From Nakamurella sp. PAMC28650 (GTDB lineage Bacteria; Actinomycetota; Actinomycetes; Mycobacteriales; Nakamurellaceae), in the NCBI RefSeq assembly GCF_014303395.1, contig NZ_CP060298.1:1178001-1242000 (forward strand): a stretch of 64,000 bases of DNA. Reading direction: 5' to 3'. A program made the translations under genes and the position numbers. Each line of letters begins with the position of its first letter. Positions within the stretch are counted from its first letter, which is position 1. Of the stretch, positions 7,304 through 16,243 are shown one piece after another. The notes below the pieces were generated by a model that saw nothing but the letters and a program-made list of their open reading frames with translations, was not told where the DNA came from and did no database searches.

Positions 7304-8812
7304 TCAGGCGCGCTCCAGGGTCACCGTCACCCAGCTCAGCGGCGGGAGCTCCAGATGCAGCTCGCCGCCGACCAACTCGACCTTGTCCAACGGAACGGGT
7401 GCCACCCGATCCTGCTGCTGCGCCGTGTTGCTGGCCAGCGGGTCGTCGTCGGCGAGCACCAGGGCGGTGCCGACGGCCAGGCTGCCGAAGGCGCTCACGT
7501 CGCCGACCAGCGCGACCGGTTCGGACTGCGAACGGTTGATCGCGAACAGCACCAACGATCCGCTCTCCTGGTCATGGGTGAGAACGCTGTCCACCACCGG
7601 AGCCTCGCCGTACCGGGCGGTCGGGAGCGTCGGCGCGGCCTGGGTGACGCGCAGGACCCGTCCCCTGGCGCGGGCGGCGGTCTCGGCGAACGGGTGGAAG
7701 ATCGTCTGGCGCCACGCCGGGCCGTCGGGTTCGGAGCGGATCGGGGCGATGACGTTGACCAGCTGGGCCAGGCTGGCCGAGGTGACCCGGTCGGCATGCC
7801 GCAGCAGCGAGATCAGCAGGCTGCCGACCACGACGGCGTCGGTCACGGTGTACTCGTCCTCGATCAGCCGCGGCGCCTCGCCCCACTCCGGGCCGGTGCC
7901 CTTCGCCTGGAATTGCCTTGCGTACCAGACGTTCCACTCGTCGAACGACAGTCCGAGCCTTTTCGGCGAATGCCGCCGCGCCCCGACCGCATCGGCGGTG
8001 GAGATCACGGCCTCGATGAAGCGGTCCATCCCGACGGCACTGGCCAGGAACGAGTCGACATCCCCGTCGATGGGCTCGTAATAGGCGTGCAGGGAGACGA
8101 AATCAATGGCGTCCCATGCCTCCTCGAGTACCTCCGACTCCCAGGACCCGAACGTCGGCATGTCCATGTTCGAGCTGCCGCAGGCCACCAGTTCGAGCGT
8201 CGGGTCGTACTGCCGCATGGCCTTCGCGGTCTCGGCGGCGAGGCGCCCGTACTCGGCGGCCGTCTTGTGCCCGGTCTGCCACGGTCCGTCCATCTCGTTG
8301 CCCAGGCACCACATCCGGACGTTGTGCGGCGTCGGCACGCCGTCGGCGATGCGGCGGTCCGACAGGGCCGACCCGCCGGGGTGATTGGTGTACTCGAGCA
8401 GATCCAGGGCCTCCCGGACCCCCCTGGTGCCCAGGTTCACCGCCATCATCGGCTCGACGCCGGCGCGCGCCGCCCAGCGCATGAATTCGTTCAGTCCGAA
8501 CTGGTTGGTCTCGGTGGTGTGCCAGGCCAGATCCAGCCGCCGCGGGCGCTGGTCGGCCGGGCCGACCCCGTCCTCCCACTGGTAGCCGGAGACGAAATTG
8601 CCGCCGGGGTAACGGACGACGGTCACGCCCAGCTCTCGCACGAGGTCCAGCACGTCCTGACGGAACCCGTCGGCGTCGGCCGTCGGGTGGCCGGGTTCGT
8701 AGATGCCGGTGTACACGCAGCGGCCCATGTGTTCGACGAACGAGCCGAACAGCCTGGGCGGAACGGGGCCAACGGAGAAGGCGGGATGGGCGGTGAAACT
8801 TGCGTCGAACAA
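7304..8812 (-). CDS. abfA: Alpha-L-arabinofuranosidase, glycoside hydrolase family 51
   Basis: The enzyme releases terminal L-arabinofuranose from arabinoxylan or arabinan fragments. The sequence shows RLFGSFVEHMGRCVYTGIYE, VTVVRYPGGNFVSGYQWEDG, the acid/base glutamate in CLGNEMDGPW and the nucleophile in SFDEWNVWY. About 502 aa is normal for family 51, and no signal peptide is visible, so it is probably cytoplasmic and acts on imported arabinosides. The start is uncertain: TTG at 8812 has GAAGGGA just upstream and gives a family-like N terminus; an ATG at 8902 would add an atypical 30-residue basic extension. It is the last gene of the ABC transporter operon. Confidence 0.93.
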   Translation of the reverse strand: MFDASFTAHPAFSVGPVPPRLFGSFVEHMGRCVYTGIYEPGHPTADADGFRQDVLDLVRELGVTVVRYPGGNFVSGYQWEDGVGPADQRPRRLDLAWHTTETNQFGLNEFMRWAARAGVEPMMAVNLGTRGVREALDLLEYTNHPGGSALSDRRIADGVPTPHNVRMWCLGNEMDGPWQTGHKTAAEYGRLAAETAKAMRQYDPTLELVACGSSNMDMPTFGSWESEVLEEAWDAIDFVSLHAYYEPIDGDVDSFLASAVGMDRFIEAVISTADAVGARRHSPKRLGLSFDEWNVWYARQFQAKGTGPEWGEAPRLIEDEYTVTDAVVVGSLLISLLRHADRVTSASLAQLVNVIAPIRSEPDGPAWRQTIFHPFAETAARARGRVLRVTQAAPTLPTARYGEAPVVDSVLTHDQESGSLVLFAINRSQSEPVALVGDVSAFGSLAVGTALVLADDDPLASNTAQQQDRVAPVPLDKVELVGGELHLELPPLSWVTVTLERA

Positions 8813-8945
8813 CAGCTTTCCCTTCGGTTTGAATTTTCGACGGACCAGGTACCAGGTGCGCCGTGTGCAAGGCGGAGGACGAAGGCGACACCGGGGTTGC
8901 ATCGGCAAGGACGACAACGCCGCAGACGACCCACCTGGGGACAGA

Positions 8946-9839
8946 TCACTTGATGCCGGTGGAGGCGATGCCCTGCACGATCTGACGTTGGAACAGCAGG
9001 AACACCGCGAGCAGCGGGAGCAGTCCCAGGACCGCCGAGGCCATCACCTCGGCGTACTGGATGCCGTAGTTGCCGGCCACCGTGGCCAGGCCGACCGGGA
9101 TCGTCATCTGCTTCGTGTTGCTCAGTACCAGCAGTGGCCAGAGCAGGTTGTTCCAGGTGGACACGAAGGTGAAGATCGCCACCGCGGAGATGGCCGGACG
9201 GCACAGTGGCATGCAGATCTTGAGATAGACCTTCCACCAACCGGCCTCGTCGATCCTGGCCGCCTCGATCAGCGGATCGGGGATGTTGCCGATGAACGCC
9301 TGGAAGACGAACACACCGACCGGCGCGGCGACCGCGGGCAGGATGATGGCCCAGTAGGTGTTCAGCAGCCCGGTGGCCCTGAACTCCTCGAACTGCGGCA
9401 GGATGAGCACCTGCCCGGGGATCATCAGACCGGCGAGCACGATGGCTGCGACGCCGCCTCGCCCACGGAACCTTGTGCGAGACAACGCAAATCCTAGCAT
9501 CGAGCAGACGATGACGGTCATCACGACGGTGAGCGTCGAGATCACGAAGCTGTTGAGGTACCACCAGCCGATGTCGGTGGAACCGATCACGTTGCGGTAG
9601 GCGGCCAGGGTCCAGTGGGCCGACCACCACGACGTCGGGCTGGTGGTGATCTCGCTGTCGGGTCGCACCGAGGTGACGAACGCCCAGACCAGCGGCACCA
9701 GCCACAGCAGCGCGAAAATGGTCAGGACGACCGTGCACAGAATGCCGAAGGTGCGCGAATTGGACCGGGGATCCATGCGCCGGGTCACCGGGCGCGAGGT
9801 GGCCCGGCCGTCGGTCGTCGGGGTGAGAGTGGTGGCCAT
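8946..9839 (-). CDS. Sugar ABC transporter permease (MalG type)
   Basis: The product is 297 aa with six hydrophobic segments and the cytoplasmic EAA loop EAARIDEAGWWKVYLKICMP that docks the ATPase. This is the carbohydrate-uptake class 1 family. It starts one base after the stop of the partner permease and is followed by the arabinofuranosidase. No ATP-binding subunit is encoded nearby, so a shared MsiK-type ATPase elsewhere is likely, as is common in actinobacteria. Confidence 0.93.
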   Translation of the reverse strand: MATTLTPTTDGRATSRPVTRRMDPRSNSRTFGILCTVVLTIFALLWLVPLVWAFVTSVRPDSEITTSPTSWWSAHWTLAAYRNVIGSTDIGWWYLNSFVISTLTVVMTVIVCSMLGFALSRTRFRGRGGVAAIVLAGLMIPGQVLILPQFEEFRATGLLNTYWAIILPAVAAPVGVFVFQAFIGNIPDPLIEAARIDEAGWWKVYLKICMPLCRPAISAVAIFTFVSTWNNLLWPLLVLSNTKQMTIPVGLATVAGNYGIQYAEVMASAVLGLLPLLAVFLLFQRQIVQGIASTGIK

Positions 9840-9840
9840 G

Positions 9841-10899
9841 TCAGATCTCCCGTGCAGTGTCGGGGGCGGGGGACCGGACCGCCGTCGAAGGCTCGCCCGC
9901 CTGCGCGGTGGCGTTCGGGTCGGCCTGGTTCGGGTCGGCCTGGTTCGGGTCGGTGTCGGCAGGGTCGGCCCGGTGCCGGTTCATCAGGAACCATCCGAGC
10001 GAGACGATCAGCAGGACCACGAAGTAGACCATGGTCGCGGCCGCGGCGTACCCGGCGCGGAAGTCGGTGAACCCGACGTCGTAGATGTACTCGATCACCG
10101 GCCGGGTGCTGTAGTTCGGGCCGCCCTGCAGCAGGAGGTAGATCTGGTCGAACACCCGGAGGGAGGAGAGCAGCTGCAGGATGACGACCAGTGCGGTGGT
10201 CCGCCGGAGCAGCGGGAAGGTGATCGACTTGATCTGCTGCCATCCACTGGCTCCGTCGGTGGCGGCGGCCTCGTAGAGGTCGGCGGGGATGTCCTGCAGG
10301 CCCGCCAGGTAGAGCACGAAGTTGAATCCGACCGTCCACCAGACGGTCAGCAGGATGACCGACGTCATCGCCCACGCCTGCGTGCCGGACCAGTTCGGTG
10401 CCGTGAACCCCAGCAGGGTGAAGGCCTTGTTGATCAGGCCGATCTGCGGCGCGTACAGCCAGGTGAAGATCAGCACCACCGACGCCGAAGGCACGACGTA
10501 GGGCGCGAAGAAGACCAGGCGGTAGAACCACTTTCCCCGGCGTACCCGCTCGGCGAGGATGGCGAACGCCAGAGCCAGCACGACCAGGATCGGGGTCGAG
10601 ACGATGGTGAACAGGATGGTGTGCCACATCGAGGACCAGAACTCGTTGCTGCTCAGGGCTTCGCGATAGTTGTCGATCCCGACGAAGTCGCCGAGGCCGC
10701 CCTTCACCGTCGTGGTGTTGAAGAAGCTCATGGCCAGGCCGTACAGCGTGGGGCCGATCAGGAACACGGCGTACAGGATCAGGAACGGCAGCGAGAAGAA
10801 CCACCCGGCGCGGGTTTCCGTCCGCCTACCGGTCTGCCGGTCCTCGGTGGTGACGGGATCCGGGGCCGTCCTGGTCGGACGCGGGGCGACGGTGGTCAT
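9841..10899 (-). CDS. Sugar ABC transporter permease (MalF type)
   Basis: The product is 352 aa starting MTTVAPRPTRTAPDPV. A 35-residue cytoplasmic lead precedes the first membrane segment (GWFFSLPFLILYAVFLIGPT). The EAA loop is YEAAATDGASGWQQIKSITF. The C-terminal tail has a short DPNQADPNQADPN repeat arising from a 15-bp DNA repeat. The ATG overlaps the binding-protein stop by 4 bases (ATGA). It would form the membrane channel together with the downstream MalG-type permease. Confidence 0.93.
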   Translation of the reverse strand: MTTVAPRPTRTAPDPVTTEDRQTGRRTETRAGWFFSLPFLILYAVFLIGPTLYGLAMSFFNTTTVKGGLGDFVGIDNYREALSSNEFWSSMWHTILFTIVSTPILVVLALAFAILAERVRRGKWFYRLVFFAPYVVPSASVVLIFTWLYAPQIGLINKAFTLLGFTAPNWSGTQAWAMTSVILLTVWWTVGFNFVLYLAGLQDIPADLYEAAATDGASGWQQIKSITFPLLRRTTALVVILQLLSSLRVFDQIYLLLQGGPNYSTRPVIEYIYDVGFTDFRAGYAAAATMVYFVVLLIVSLGWFLMNRHRADPADTDPNQADPNQADPNATAQAGEPSTAVRSPAPDTAREI

Positions 10900-12245
10900 G
10901 ACGCGCTCACCTCTTTGACGGGCGGGGTGGTCCTGGCGTAGGTGGTCAGGCCGGCGCGCATCGAGCTGATGGCGCTCGCGGTGCTCGCCGAGCCGGTCTG
11001 CACGGTCGCGACGGCGGAACCCATCAGTGTCTCGAAGTCCGACCCCGACCCGCTGTACCAGGCGTCCGGGTCGTATCTGGCCGAGTAGGCCGCCTGGATG
11101 TAGTTCGACTGCGGGGACATCGCCTGGAACTCGCTGCTCTTTTGCACCGGCAGCCACGCGGGGATGTGGCCGCCCTTGGCCCAGACCAGACTGTTGTCCA
11201 GCATGGCCCGGATGTAGGCCACCGCCCGTGCCGTTCGCTCGGGCGACCGGTGGCGGTCCGCCGGAATCACCAGCGCGTGCGAATCGGCGTGGGCGACCGA
11301 CTTCTCGCTCAACAGCGCCGGGATCGGTACCACGCTGAAGTTCGTCTTGGAACCCACGTACGTCGGGATCTGCCATTCGCCGTCGAGCAGGAATCCGCAT
11401 TTTCCGGTGGAGAAGAGCGACGTCACCCCCTGGGTGTCGATGCTGTTCGGCATCAGGCCGAGCGGCCCGGTCAGCTGGTGCATGAAATCGAGTACCTTGG
11501 CGGCCTTCTCGTCATCGAGCACGACGGTTCGGCCTTGATCGGTGACCACCTCTCCGTCGAGCTGGCCGTACAGGGTGTTGAACCACCGCCAGTTCGTCGA
11601 GGGATCGTTGTTGATGTTGATGACGCCGCCGTACTGGCCGGTGACTTTCTTCATCGCCTGCAGTGCCGAGATGAACTCGTCCTTGCCGCTGATCGGCTTC
11701 AGCTTGTCGCCGTCGGCCAGCAGACCGGCCTTCTTCGCCACGTCGACGTTGTAGTAGAGGACGAAGGGATGGGTGTCCAGCGGGATCGCGAAGGACTTGC
11801 CGTCCACCTGCGATTTCTGCCAGGCGGCGGGGGTGAACGACGAGGAGACCAGACCGGCCTGTGCCGTGCCGACCGTGGACAGATCGGTGAGCAGGCCGGC
11901 TCTGGCCAGGAGCGCCAATCGGGTGAGGTGGGTCACGGCCACGTCGGGCGGTTGTCCGCCCGCGCCGGCCAGGGCCAACTTGGTGTAGTAGGGGTTTCCC
12001 CAGGCCAACGTGGTCGATTCCAGTGGGATGCTCGGATTGGCCTGTTGATAGGCCTTCTCCATCAACACCATGTTCGCGCCGTCGCCGCCGGAGAACAGGT
12101 TCCAGTAGGTCAGACCGTTGGGATTGGGTGCCTTTCCGGTCAAACCGGACGTGATGGGATTGGCGCAGGCCGAGGCGGCCGCCCCGGCAACAGCGAGAGT
12201 GCCTGCGGCGCGCAGGAAACGACGCCTCGACAGGGGGACAGCCAT
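10896..12245 (-). CDS. Sugar ABC transporter substrate-binding lipoprotein
   Basis: The product is 449 aa from the ATG at 12245, which has GGAGG in front. The N terminus SRRRFLRAAGTLAVAG ending in AASAC combines a twin-arginine-like motif with a lipobox, so it is probably an exported lipoprotein. The body has family 1 solute-binding features such as LTYWNLFSGGDG and LLDGEWQIPTY. It is the first gene of an operon with two permeases and the GH51 enzyme, suggesting arabino-oligosaccharide uptake. Confidence 0.92.
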   Translation of the reverse strand: MAVPLSRRRFLRAAGTLAVAGAAASACANPITSGLTGKAPNPNGLTYWNLFSGGDGANMVLMEKAYQQANPSIPLESTTLAWGNPYYTKLALAGAGGQPPDVAVTHLTRLALLARAGLLTDLSTVGTAQAGLVSSSFTPAAWQKSQVDGKSFAIPLDTHPFVLYYNVDVAKKAGLLADGDKLKPISGKDEFISALQAMKKVTGQYGGVININNDPSTNWRWFNTLYGQLDGEVVTDQGRTVVLDDEKAAKVLDFMHQLTGPLGLMPNSIDTQGVTSLFSTGKCGFLLDGEWQIPTYVGSKTNFSVVPIPALLSEKSVAHADSHALVIPADRHRSPERTARAVAYIRAMLDNSLVWAKGGHIPAWLPVQKSSEFQAMSPQSNYIQAAYSARYDPDAWYSGSGSDFETLMGSAVATVQTGSASTASAISSMRAGLTTYARTTPPVKEVSAS

Positions 12246-12316
12246 CGGTGGAGACCTCCAGGCTTCCGCGCCTCGTCGGTGAGGCGCAGTTCGATGGGAT
12301 GAGTGTGACGTGATCG

Positions 12317-12330
12317 TTGCAACGATGCAA
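12317..12330. promoter_or_regulatory. LacI-family operator candidate
   Basis: TTGCAACGATGCAA is a near-perfect palindrome with a central CG, typical of LacI-family sites, and overlaps the perfect palindrome ATCGTTGCAACGAT at 12313-12326. It lies in the 241-bp divergent region between the transporter operon and the lacI-type gene. A second imperfect inverted repeat (ACGGTGCGGA at 12369-12378, TCCGCTCCGT at 12385-12394) lies nearer the regulator. Confidence 0.6.
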
Positions 12331-12486
12331 GCCTTTGGAGCCATTTGAAGAATTGCGGCCCGCGCGGAACGGTGCGGATATCGGTCCGCTCCGTCACGAA
12401 TGTCCTGCCTGTCCGTTGCGTTTGTCTGCCGGTCCGTCGTGAATACTGAGGCCCCTGGTGTCCGACGGGCGAGAAAGCTGGAGGCG

Positions 12487-13536
12487 ATGGCAGTCACCCT
12501 GCGCGACGTGGCTCTTCGGGCCGGTGTGTCGGTCCGGACCGTGTCGAACGTCGTCAACGGGTTCCGTCATGTCTCTCCCCAGATGCGCGAACTGGTGCAG
12601 GCGGCCATCGACGAACTCGGCTACCAGCCGAACGTCCTGGCGCGGAGCCTGCGCCGCGGCCACACCGGTGTGATCGCCTTGCTGGTGCCCGAACTGGGGG
12701 TTCCCTACTTCGGTGAACTGGCCCACCAGGTGATCGAGGCGGCCCGCGTCAGGGGGCTGACGGTGATGGTCGACGAGACCGCCGGCAATGCTGCGCGGGA
12801 ACGCGAGATCCTCGACCTGGCAACCAGTTCCGGCCTCGTCGACGGCGTGATCCTCAGTGCGCTGGGATTGAGCGGCGACGAGGTCGCCCTGCTGCACCCG
12901 CGGGTGCCGATGGTGCTGCTCGGCGAACACACGGCTCCGCGGAGGTTCGACCACGCCGGGACCGACAACGTGCTGGCCGCCAAGGACGCGGTCGCGCACC
13001 TGGTGGCGGCCGGAGCCCGTCGGGTTGCCGTCATCGGGGCGGAGCCGGGGGCCGGCCGGGAGACCTCCCGGCTTCGGCTGCGGGGCTACCGGGCCGCGGT
13101 GAAGGCGGCCGGGCAGCGGCCGGATCCCGGCCTGGTCCAAGCGGTCGGGACCTTCCATCGACAGGATGGCGCCGAGGCCATGCATCGCCTGCTGGGCCTC
13201 GCGAATCCACCTGATGCGACGTTCTGCTTCAACGACAGCCTCGCGCTGGGGGCGTTGCGGGTGTTGTACGACCGCGGCATCCGATCGCCGCAGGACATGC
13301 GGATCGTGGGGTTCGACGACGTGGAGGAGGGTCGGTTCAGCATGCCGACGTTGAGCACCATCGCACCGGACAAACCCGCGATCGCCCGTGCCGCCGTCGA
13401 TCTGCTGTGCGACCGGATCGGCGGATCCACGCTCGCCCCGCGAGATGTGGTCGTGCCGCACCATCTCGTCCTGCGGGAGAGCAGCCAGGTGGGTGCTGGG
13501 GTGGGTCCGGATGCGGTTCCGGGCTCGACCGGCTGA
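12487..13536 (+). CDS. LacI-family transcriptional regulator of the ABC/arabinofuranosidase operon
   Basis: The product is 349 aa. The start at 12487 is chosen because GGAGG lies upstream and the protein begins MAVTLRDVALRAGVSVRTVS. That segment is the LacI helix-turn-helix, followed by the hinge helix NVLARSLRRGHTG. The C-terminal periplasmic-binding-like domain has FNDSLALGALRVLYDRG and IVGFDDVEEG. It is divergent from the transporter operon, and operator-like palindromes lie between them, so it probably represses import and arabinoside cleavage until an arabinose-type inducer appears. Confidence 0.9.
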   Translation: MAVTLRDVALRAGVSVRTVSNVVNGFRHVSPQMRELVQAAIDELGYQPNVLARSLRRGHTGVIALLVPELGVPYFGELAHQVIEAARVRGLTVMVDETAGNAAREREILDLATSSGLVDGVILSALGLSGDEVALLHPRVPMVLLGEHTAPRRFDHAGTDNVLAAKDAVAHLVAAGARRVAVIGAEPGAGRETSRLRLRGYRAAVKAAGQRPDPGLVQAVGTFHRQDGAEAMHRLLGLANPPDATFCFNDSLALGALRVLYDRGIRSPQDMRIVGFDDVEEGRFSMPTLSTIAPDKPAIARAAVDLLCDRIGGSTLAPRDVVVPHHLVLRESSQVGAGVGPDAVPGSTG

Positions 13537-13593
13537 GCGGGCTGCGGTCGGTCCGCCCGGCTGCCCTCCCGGAGGTGGGTAGCGTCTACGTCC

Positions 13594-14277
13594 ATGCCAG
13601 CGATCAGAACCCGCCCGGAGAGCCTGATCGTCGCAGTTCTGCTGTCCGTCATCGGGGGCTTCCTCGACGCCTACACGTTCGTCGGGCACGGCGGGGTGTT
13701 CGCGAACGCCCAGACCGGGAACGTGGTGCTGTTCGGCGTGGAGGCGGCGGCCCGCCATTGGCGCGCCGCCCTTCTGCACGTTCCCCCGATCCTCGCCTTC
13801 CTGGTCGGTGTCGCCCTCGCCGAGTCGCTTGCCCGTCCGGCGGCACGACGAGTGCTCAGACGGCCCACGCGTGTCGTGCTGGGCGCCGAGATCCTGGTGC
13901 TGGCCGCAGTTGCCCTCCTGCCGGCGTCGGTGCCGGACCAGGTCGCCACGACATCGGTGGCTTTCGTTGCAGCACTGCAGGTATCGACCTTCCGCCTACT
14001 GCACGACGTCGCCTACAACACGACGATGACGACCGGTAACCTGCGCACTCTGGTGTCCTCGGCCTACCGGTGGCGGACCGATCGTGACGCGAAGGCGGGT
14101 CGTCAGGCCGGCCGACTCGGGGCGGTGGTGGCAGCGTTCGCACTCGGAGCCGCCGTCGGCGCAGCGTTGACCGAACATCTCGGGTCACCGGCGGTCCTGC
14201 TGGCAGCGGGCGGGCTGGTGCTCGTGCTCGTGCTGATCGTCGTCGAGACGGCCACGCTCGCTCGCAGGGTGGTCTGA
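13594..14277 (+). CDS. YoaK/DUF1275 family membrane protein
   Basis: The product is 227 aa with about six hydrophobic segments. Family marks are GGFLDAYTFVGHGGVFANAQ followed by TGN, and later YNTTMTTGNLRTL. The function of the family is unknown; some members have been proposed to be transporters. It follows the lacI gene by 57 bases on the same strand, but shared regulation is not evident. Its stop codon lies at the first unit of a 15-bp tandem repeat. Confidence 0.88.
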   Translation: MPAIRTRPESLIVAVLLSVIGGFLDAYTFVGHGGVFANAQTGNVVLFGVEAAARHWRAALLHVPPILAFLVGVALAESLARPAARRVLRRPTRVVLGAEILVLAAVALLPASVPDQVATTSVAFVAALQVSTFRLLHDVAYNTTMTTGNLRTLVSSAYRWRTDRDAKAGRQAGRLGAVVAAFALGAAVGAALTEHLGSPAVLLAAGGLVLVLVLIVVETATLARRVV

Positions 14278-14335
14278 CCGCTCTCGATCGGACCGCTCTC
14301 GATCGGACCGCTCTCGATCGGACATCTCTCGATCG
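14276..14335. repeat. 15-bp tandem repeat, four copies
   Basis: Three exact units of GACCGCTCTCGATCG (14276-14320) and one variant GACATCTCTCGATCG (14321-14335) start within the stop codon of the DUF1275 gene and fill the space toward the convergent sigma-factor gene. Confidence 0.9.
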
Positions 14336-14383
14336 GACGTCCGGAACGGAGGCGAGCACGAACCGATTGGTCGTGGGTGTCGG

Positions 14384-16225
14384 CTACGGGGCGGGGGCGG
14401 GAGGAACCCAGTTGATCGTCTGCTGGGCCGTCGGCTGGCCACTGGTCAGCGCGTAGAGGGTGTAGATCTGGGTCCCCTGCGCGGGATCACAACCGTTGGG
14501 CGGCAATTCCAACTGGCCTGACGACGGGTAGCCGGTGCCGTAGGAACCGACGATGCCGGGGTTGTCGATCGACAGGGCGACGTCGTGGGTATTGGTGGTC
14601 GTCCACGTCAGCAGGGGGACCGTCGCGCCGGTCGACCTGGAGTACTGGCAGAGCACCGACATCCCGGTGATCTGCGGTGCGGTATTCGGTGCGGTGGTCG
14701 TGGTCGGGGTGGTACTCGTCGTCCGGCGGGAGGTCGTCGGGGTGCTGGTGGCGCTGGACGTCCGGGTGTTGGCCGAGGTCCGCGCCGTCGAGATGGTCGA
14801 CCTGGTCAGCGATGTCGCACTCGACGCGGTGCTGGTGGCGCTGGACGTCCGGGTGTTGGCCGAGGTCCGCGCCGTCGAGATGGTCGACCTGGTCAGCGAT
14901 GTCGCACTCGACGCGGTGCTGGTGGACGCGGTGCTGGTGGACGCGGTGCTGGTGGACGTGGTGCTGGTGGACGTGGTGCTGGTGGTCCCGGTGGGGATGG
15001 ACGCGGTGCTGGTGGTGGCCGGCCTTGATTTCTCGGTCGGCGCGACGACGGTGGGTCCGATCACCAGCGGCACGGCGGCACCGGTGGTCGGTGACCCGGG
15101 CGCCGTCGACGACGAGATGGCCTGCGGTGAAACGGAGATCGCCGGCAGCGGGCCCCGGATCGCCTGCGGTCTCACCGACGGTCGACCGATCGCGACGAAG
15201 GCGCCGATCAGAAGCAGGACGGCGACTGCGGCGGCCACCGCGACGGCCGCGCCGCGCCGTCCGGAACGGCGGCGCTCTGATCCCGAACCGCTGGAGCCCG
15301 GACCGGAGGGATGTGAACCCGAGCCGCCGGACACCCTGGTGCCACCGACGTTCGAGCTCTTCGGCGGCCAGCCGTCGTTCCACGGGTCCGATGGCGGCAC
15401 GACGATCGACCCGGAGCGGGCCTCGTAGGCGGTATCCAGGATGTGCGAGCGGAGACCGATCGGGATCGGCATCGCGAAGGCGGTCCCCGCGCCGAGCAGG
15501 GCAGCGGGTGAGGCCACCCGCTTCTCCTGCTCCTGGCAGAGCGAGCAGTCCTCGATGTGGCGCGCCACGCGCTTGCGCAGCAGGGGCGTCATCGAACCGT
15601 TCCAGTTGCCCAGCAACGCATTGAGCTCGGTGCAGTGGTCGCGACCGGTGCGGGCCACCAGGAGTGCGCCGATCGATCGACGGGCGGTGGCGCGGGCCCT
15701 GGTCAGGAGCTTGTAGGCCGAGCCCGGCGACATCGACAGGGCCGCAGCGACTTCGTCGGTGGCCAGGCCCTGACGATCAGCCAGATCCAGGACCAGGCGG
15801 TCCCGATCGGCGAGCCCGGCGATCGCATCGGCCAGCAGTGCGGCCAGTTCGTTGTCCAGCGCAGCTCCGGCGGGGCTGTCCCCGGCAGGTGCGGCCCGGT
15901 CCGGGCGGCGCTCTTCGGGCACGGCGTCCACGAGCACCTCCCTGGTTCGGCGGTCCAGTCGCCGCAGACATTCGTGCCGGGCGATGGCGAAGAGCCACGA
16001 CCGCAGACGGTCCGGCTCGCGAAGACCCGAGATGCGGGTCGCGGTCAGGATGAAGATGTCCTGCAGGCAGTCCTCCGCGTCGGCGCGGTGGTGCAACATG
16101 CTCTGGCAGAAGGCCAACAGGCGCGGGGCGTAACGATCGAAGATGGCGGCGAGAGCCTTCCGGTCTCCCGCCGCCACTGCCACCGCAAGATCGGCGTCAG
16201 CCGCCTGCGATTCGTCCGAGTCCAC
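14384..16225 (-). CDS. Membrane-tethered ECF sigma factor with fused zinc-binding anti-sigma region and ectodomain
   Basis: The product is 613 aa from a GTG. Sigma region 2 is at about 20-95 (AIFDRYAPRLLAFCQSML, AEDCLQDIFI) and region 4 at about 130-185 (ATDEVAAALSMSPGSAYKLL). A zinc-finger-like HIEDCSLC (His223, Cys227, Cys230) follows, then a Gly/Ser linker, one membrane segment (326-346), a Ser/Thr-rich stalk with an exact 29-residue duplication, and a C-terminal domain (about 530-613). That domain matches the neighbouring lipoprotein (ALSIDNPG, VGS, YTLY and two cysteines). Multi-domain ECF factors with fused anti-sigma and membrane parts are known in actinobacteria. Release by proteolysis is inference. 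Confidence 0.88.
   Translation of the reverse strand: MDSDESQAADADLAVAVAAGDRKALAAIFDRYAPRLLAFCQSMLHHRADAEDCLQDIFILTATRISGLREPDRLRSWLFAIARHECLRRLDRRTREVLVDAVPEERRPDRAAPAGDSPAGAALDNELAALLADAIAGLADRDRLVLDLADRQGLATDEVAAALSMSPGSAYKLLTRARATARRSIGALLVARTGRDHCTELNALLGNWNGSMTPLLRKRVARHIEDCSLCQEQEKRVASPAALLGAGTAFAMPIPIGLRSHILDTAYEARSGSIVVPPSDPWNDGWPPKSSNVGGTRVSGGSGSHPSGPGSSGSGSERRRSGRRGAAVAVAAAVAVLLLIGAFVAIGRPSVRPQAIRGPLPAISVSPQAISSSTAPGSPTTGAAVPLVIGPTVVAPTEKSRPATTSTASIPTGTTSTTSTSTTSTSTASTSTASTSTASSATSLTRSTISTARTSANTRTSSATSTASSATSLTRSTISTARTSANTRTSSATSTPTTSRRTTSTTPTTTTAPNTAPQITGMSVLCQYSRSTGATVPLLTWTTTNTHDVALSIDNPGIVGSYGTGYPSSGQLELPPNGCDPAQGTQIYTLYALTSGQPTAQQTINWVPPAPAP
14742..14915. repeat. Exact 87-bp tandem duplication within the sigma-factor stalk
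   Basis: Two identical 87-bp copies (14742-14828 and 14829-14915) encode 29 Ser/Thr/Arg-rich residues each. They are followed by 15-bp units GTGCTGGTGGACGCG/GTG (14916-14975) encoding Thr/Ser/Ala repeats. The in-frame expansion lengthens the extracellular stalk without breaking the gene. Confidence 0.9.
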
Positions 16226-16243
16226 GATCGTCAGTGTGGGGGA

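Noticed and set aside
10896-12557. 553-aa version of the sugar-binding protein
   Set aside because: The longer start would run across the divergent promoter and regulator start; the ATG at 12245 has a ribosome site and a proper export signal.
14553-15428. 291-codon plus-strand frame opposite the sigma-factor repeats
   Set aside because: It is the antisense reading of the Ser/Thr repeats and stalk, and the sigma protein has clear domains in the opposite frame.
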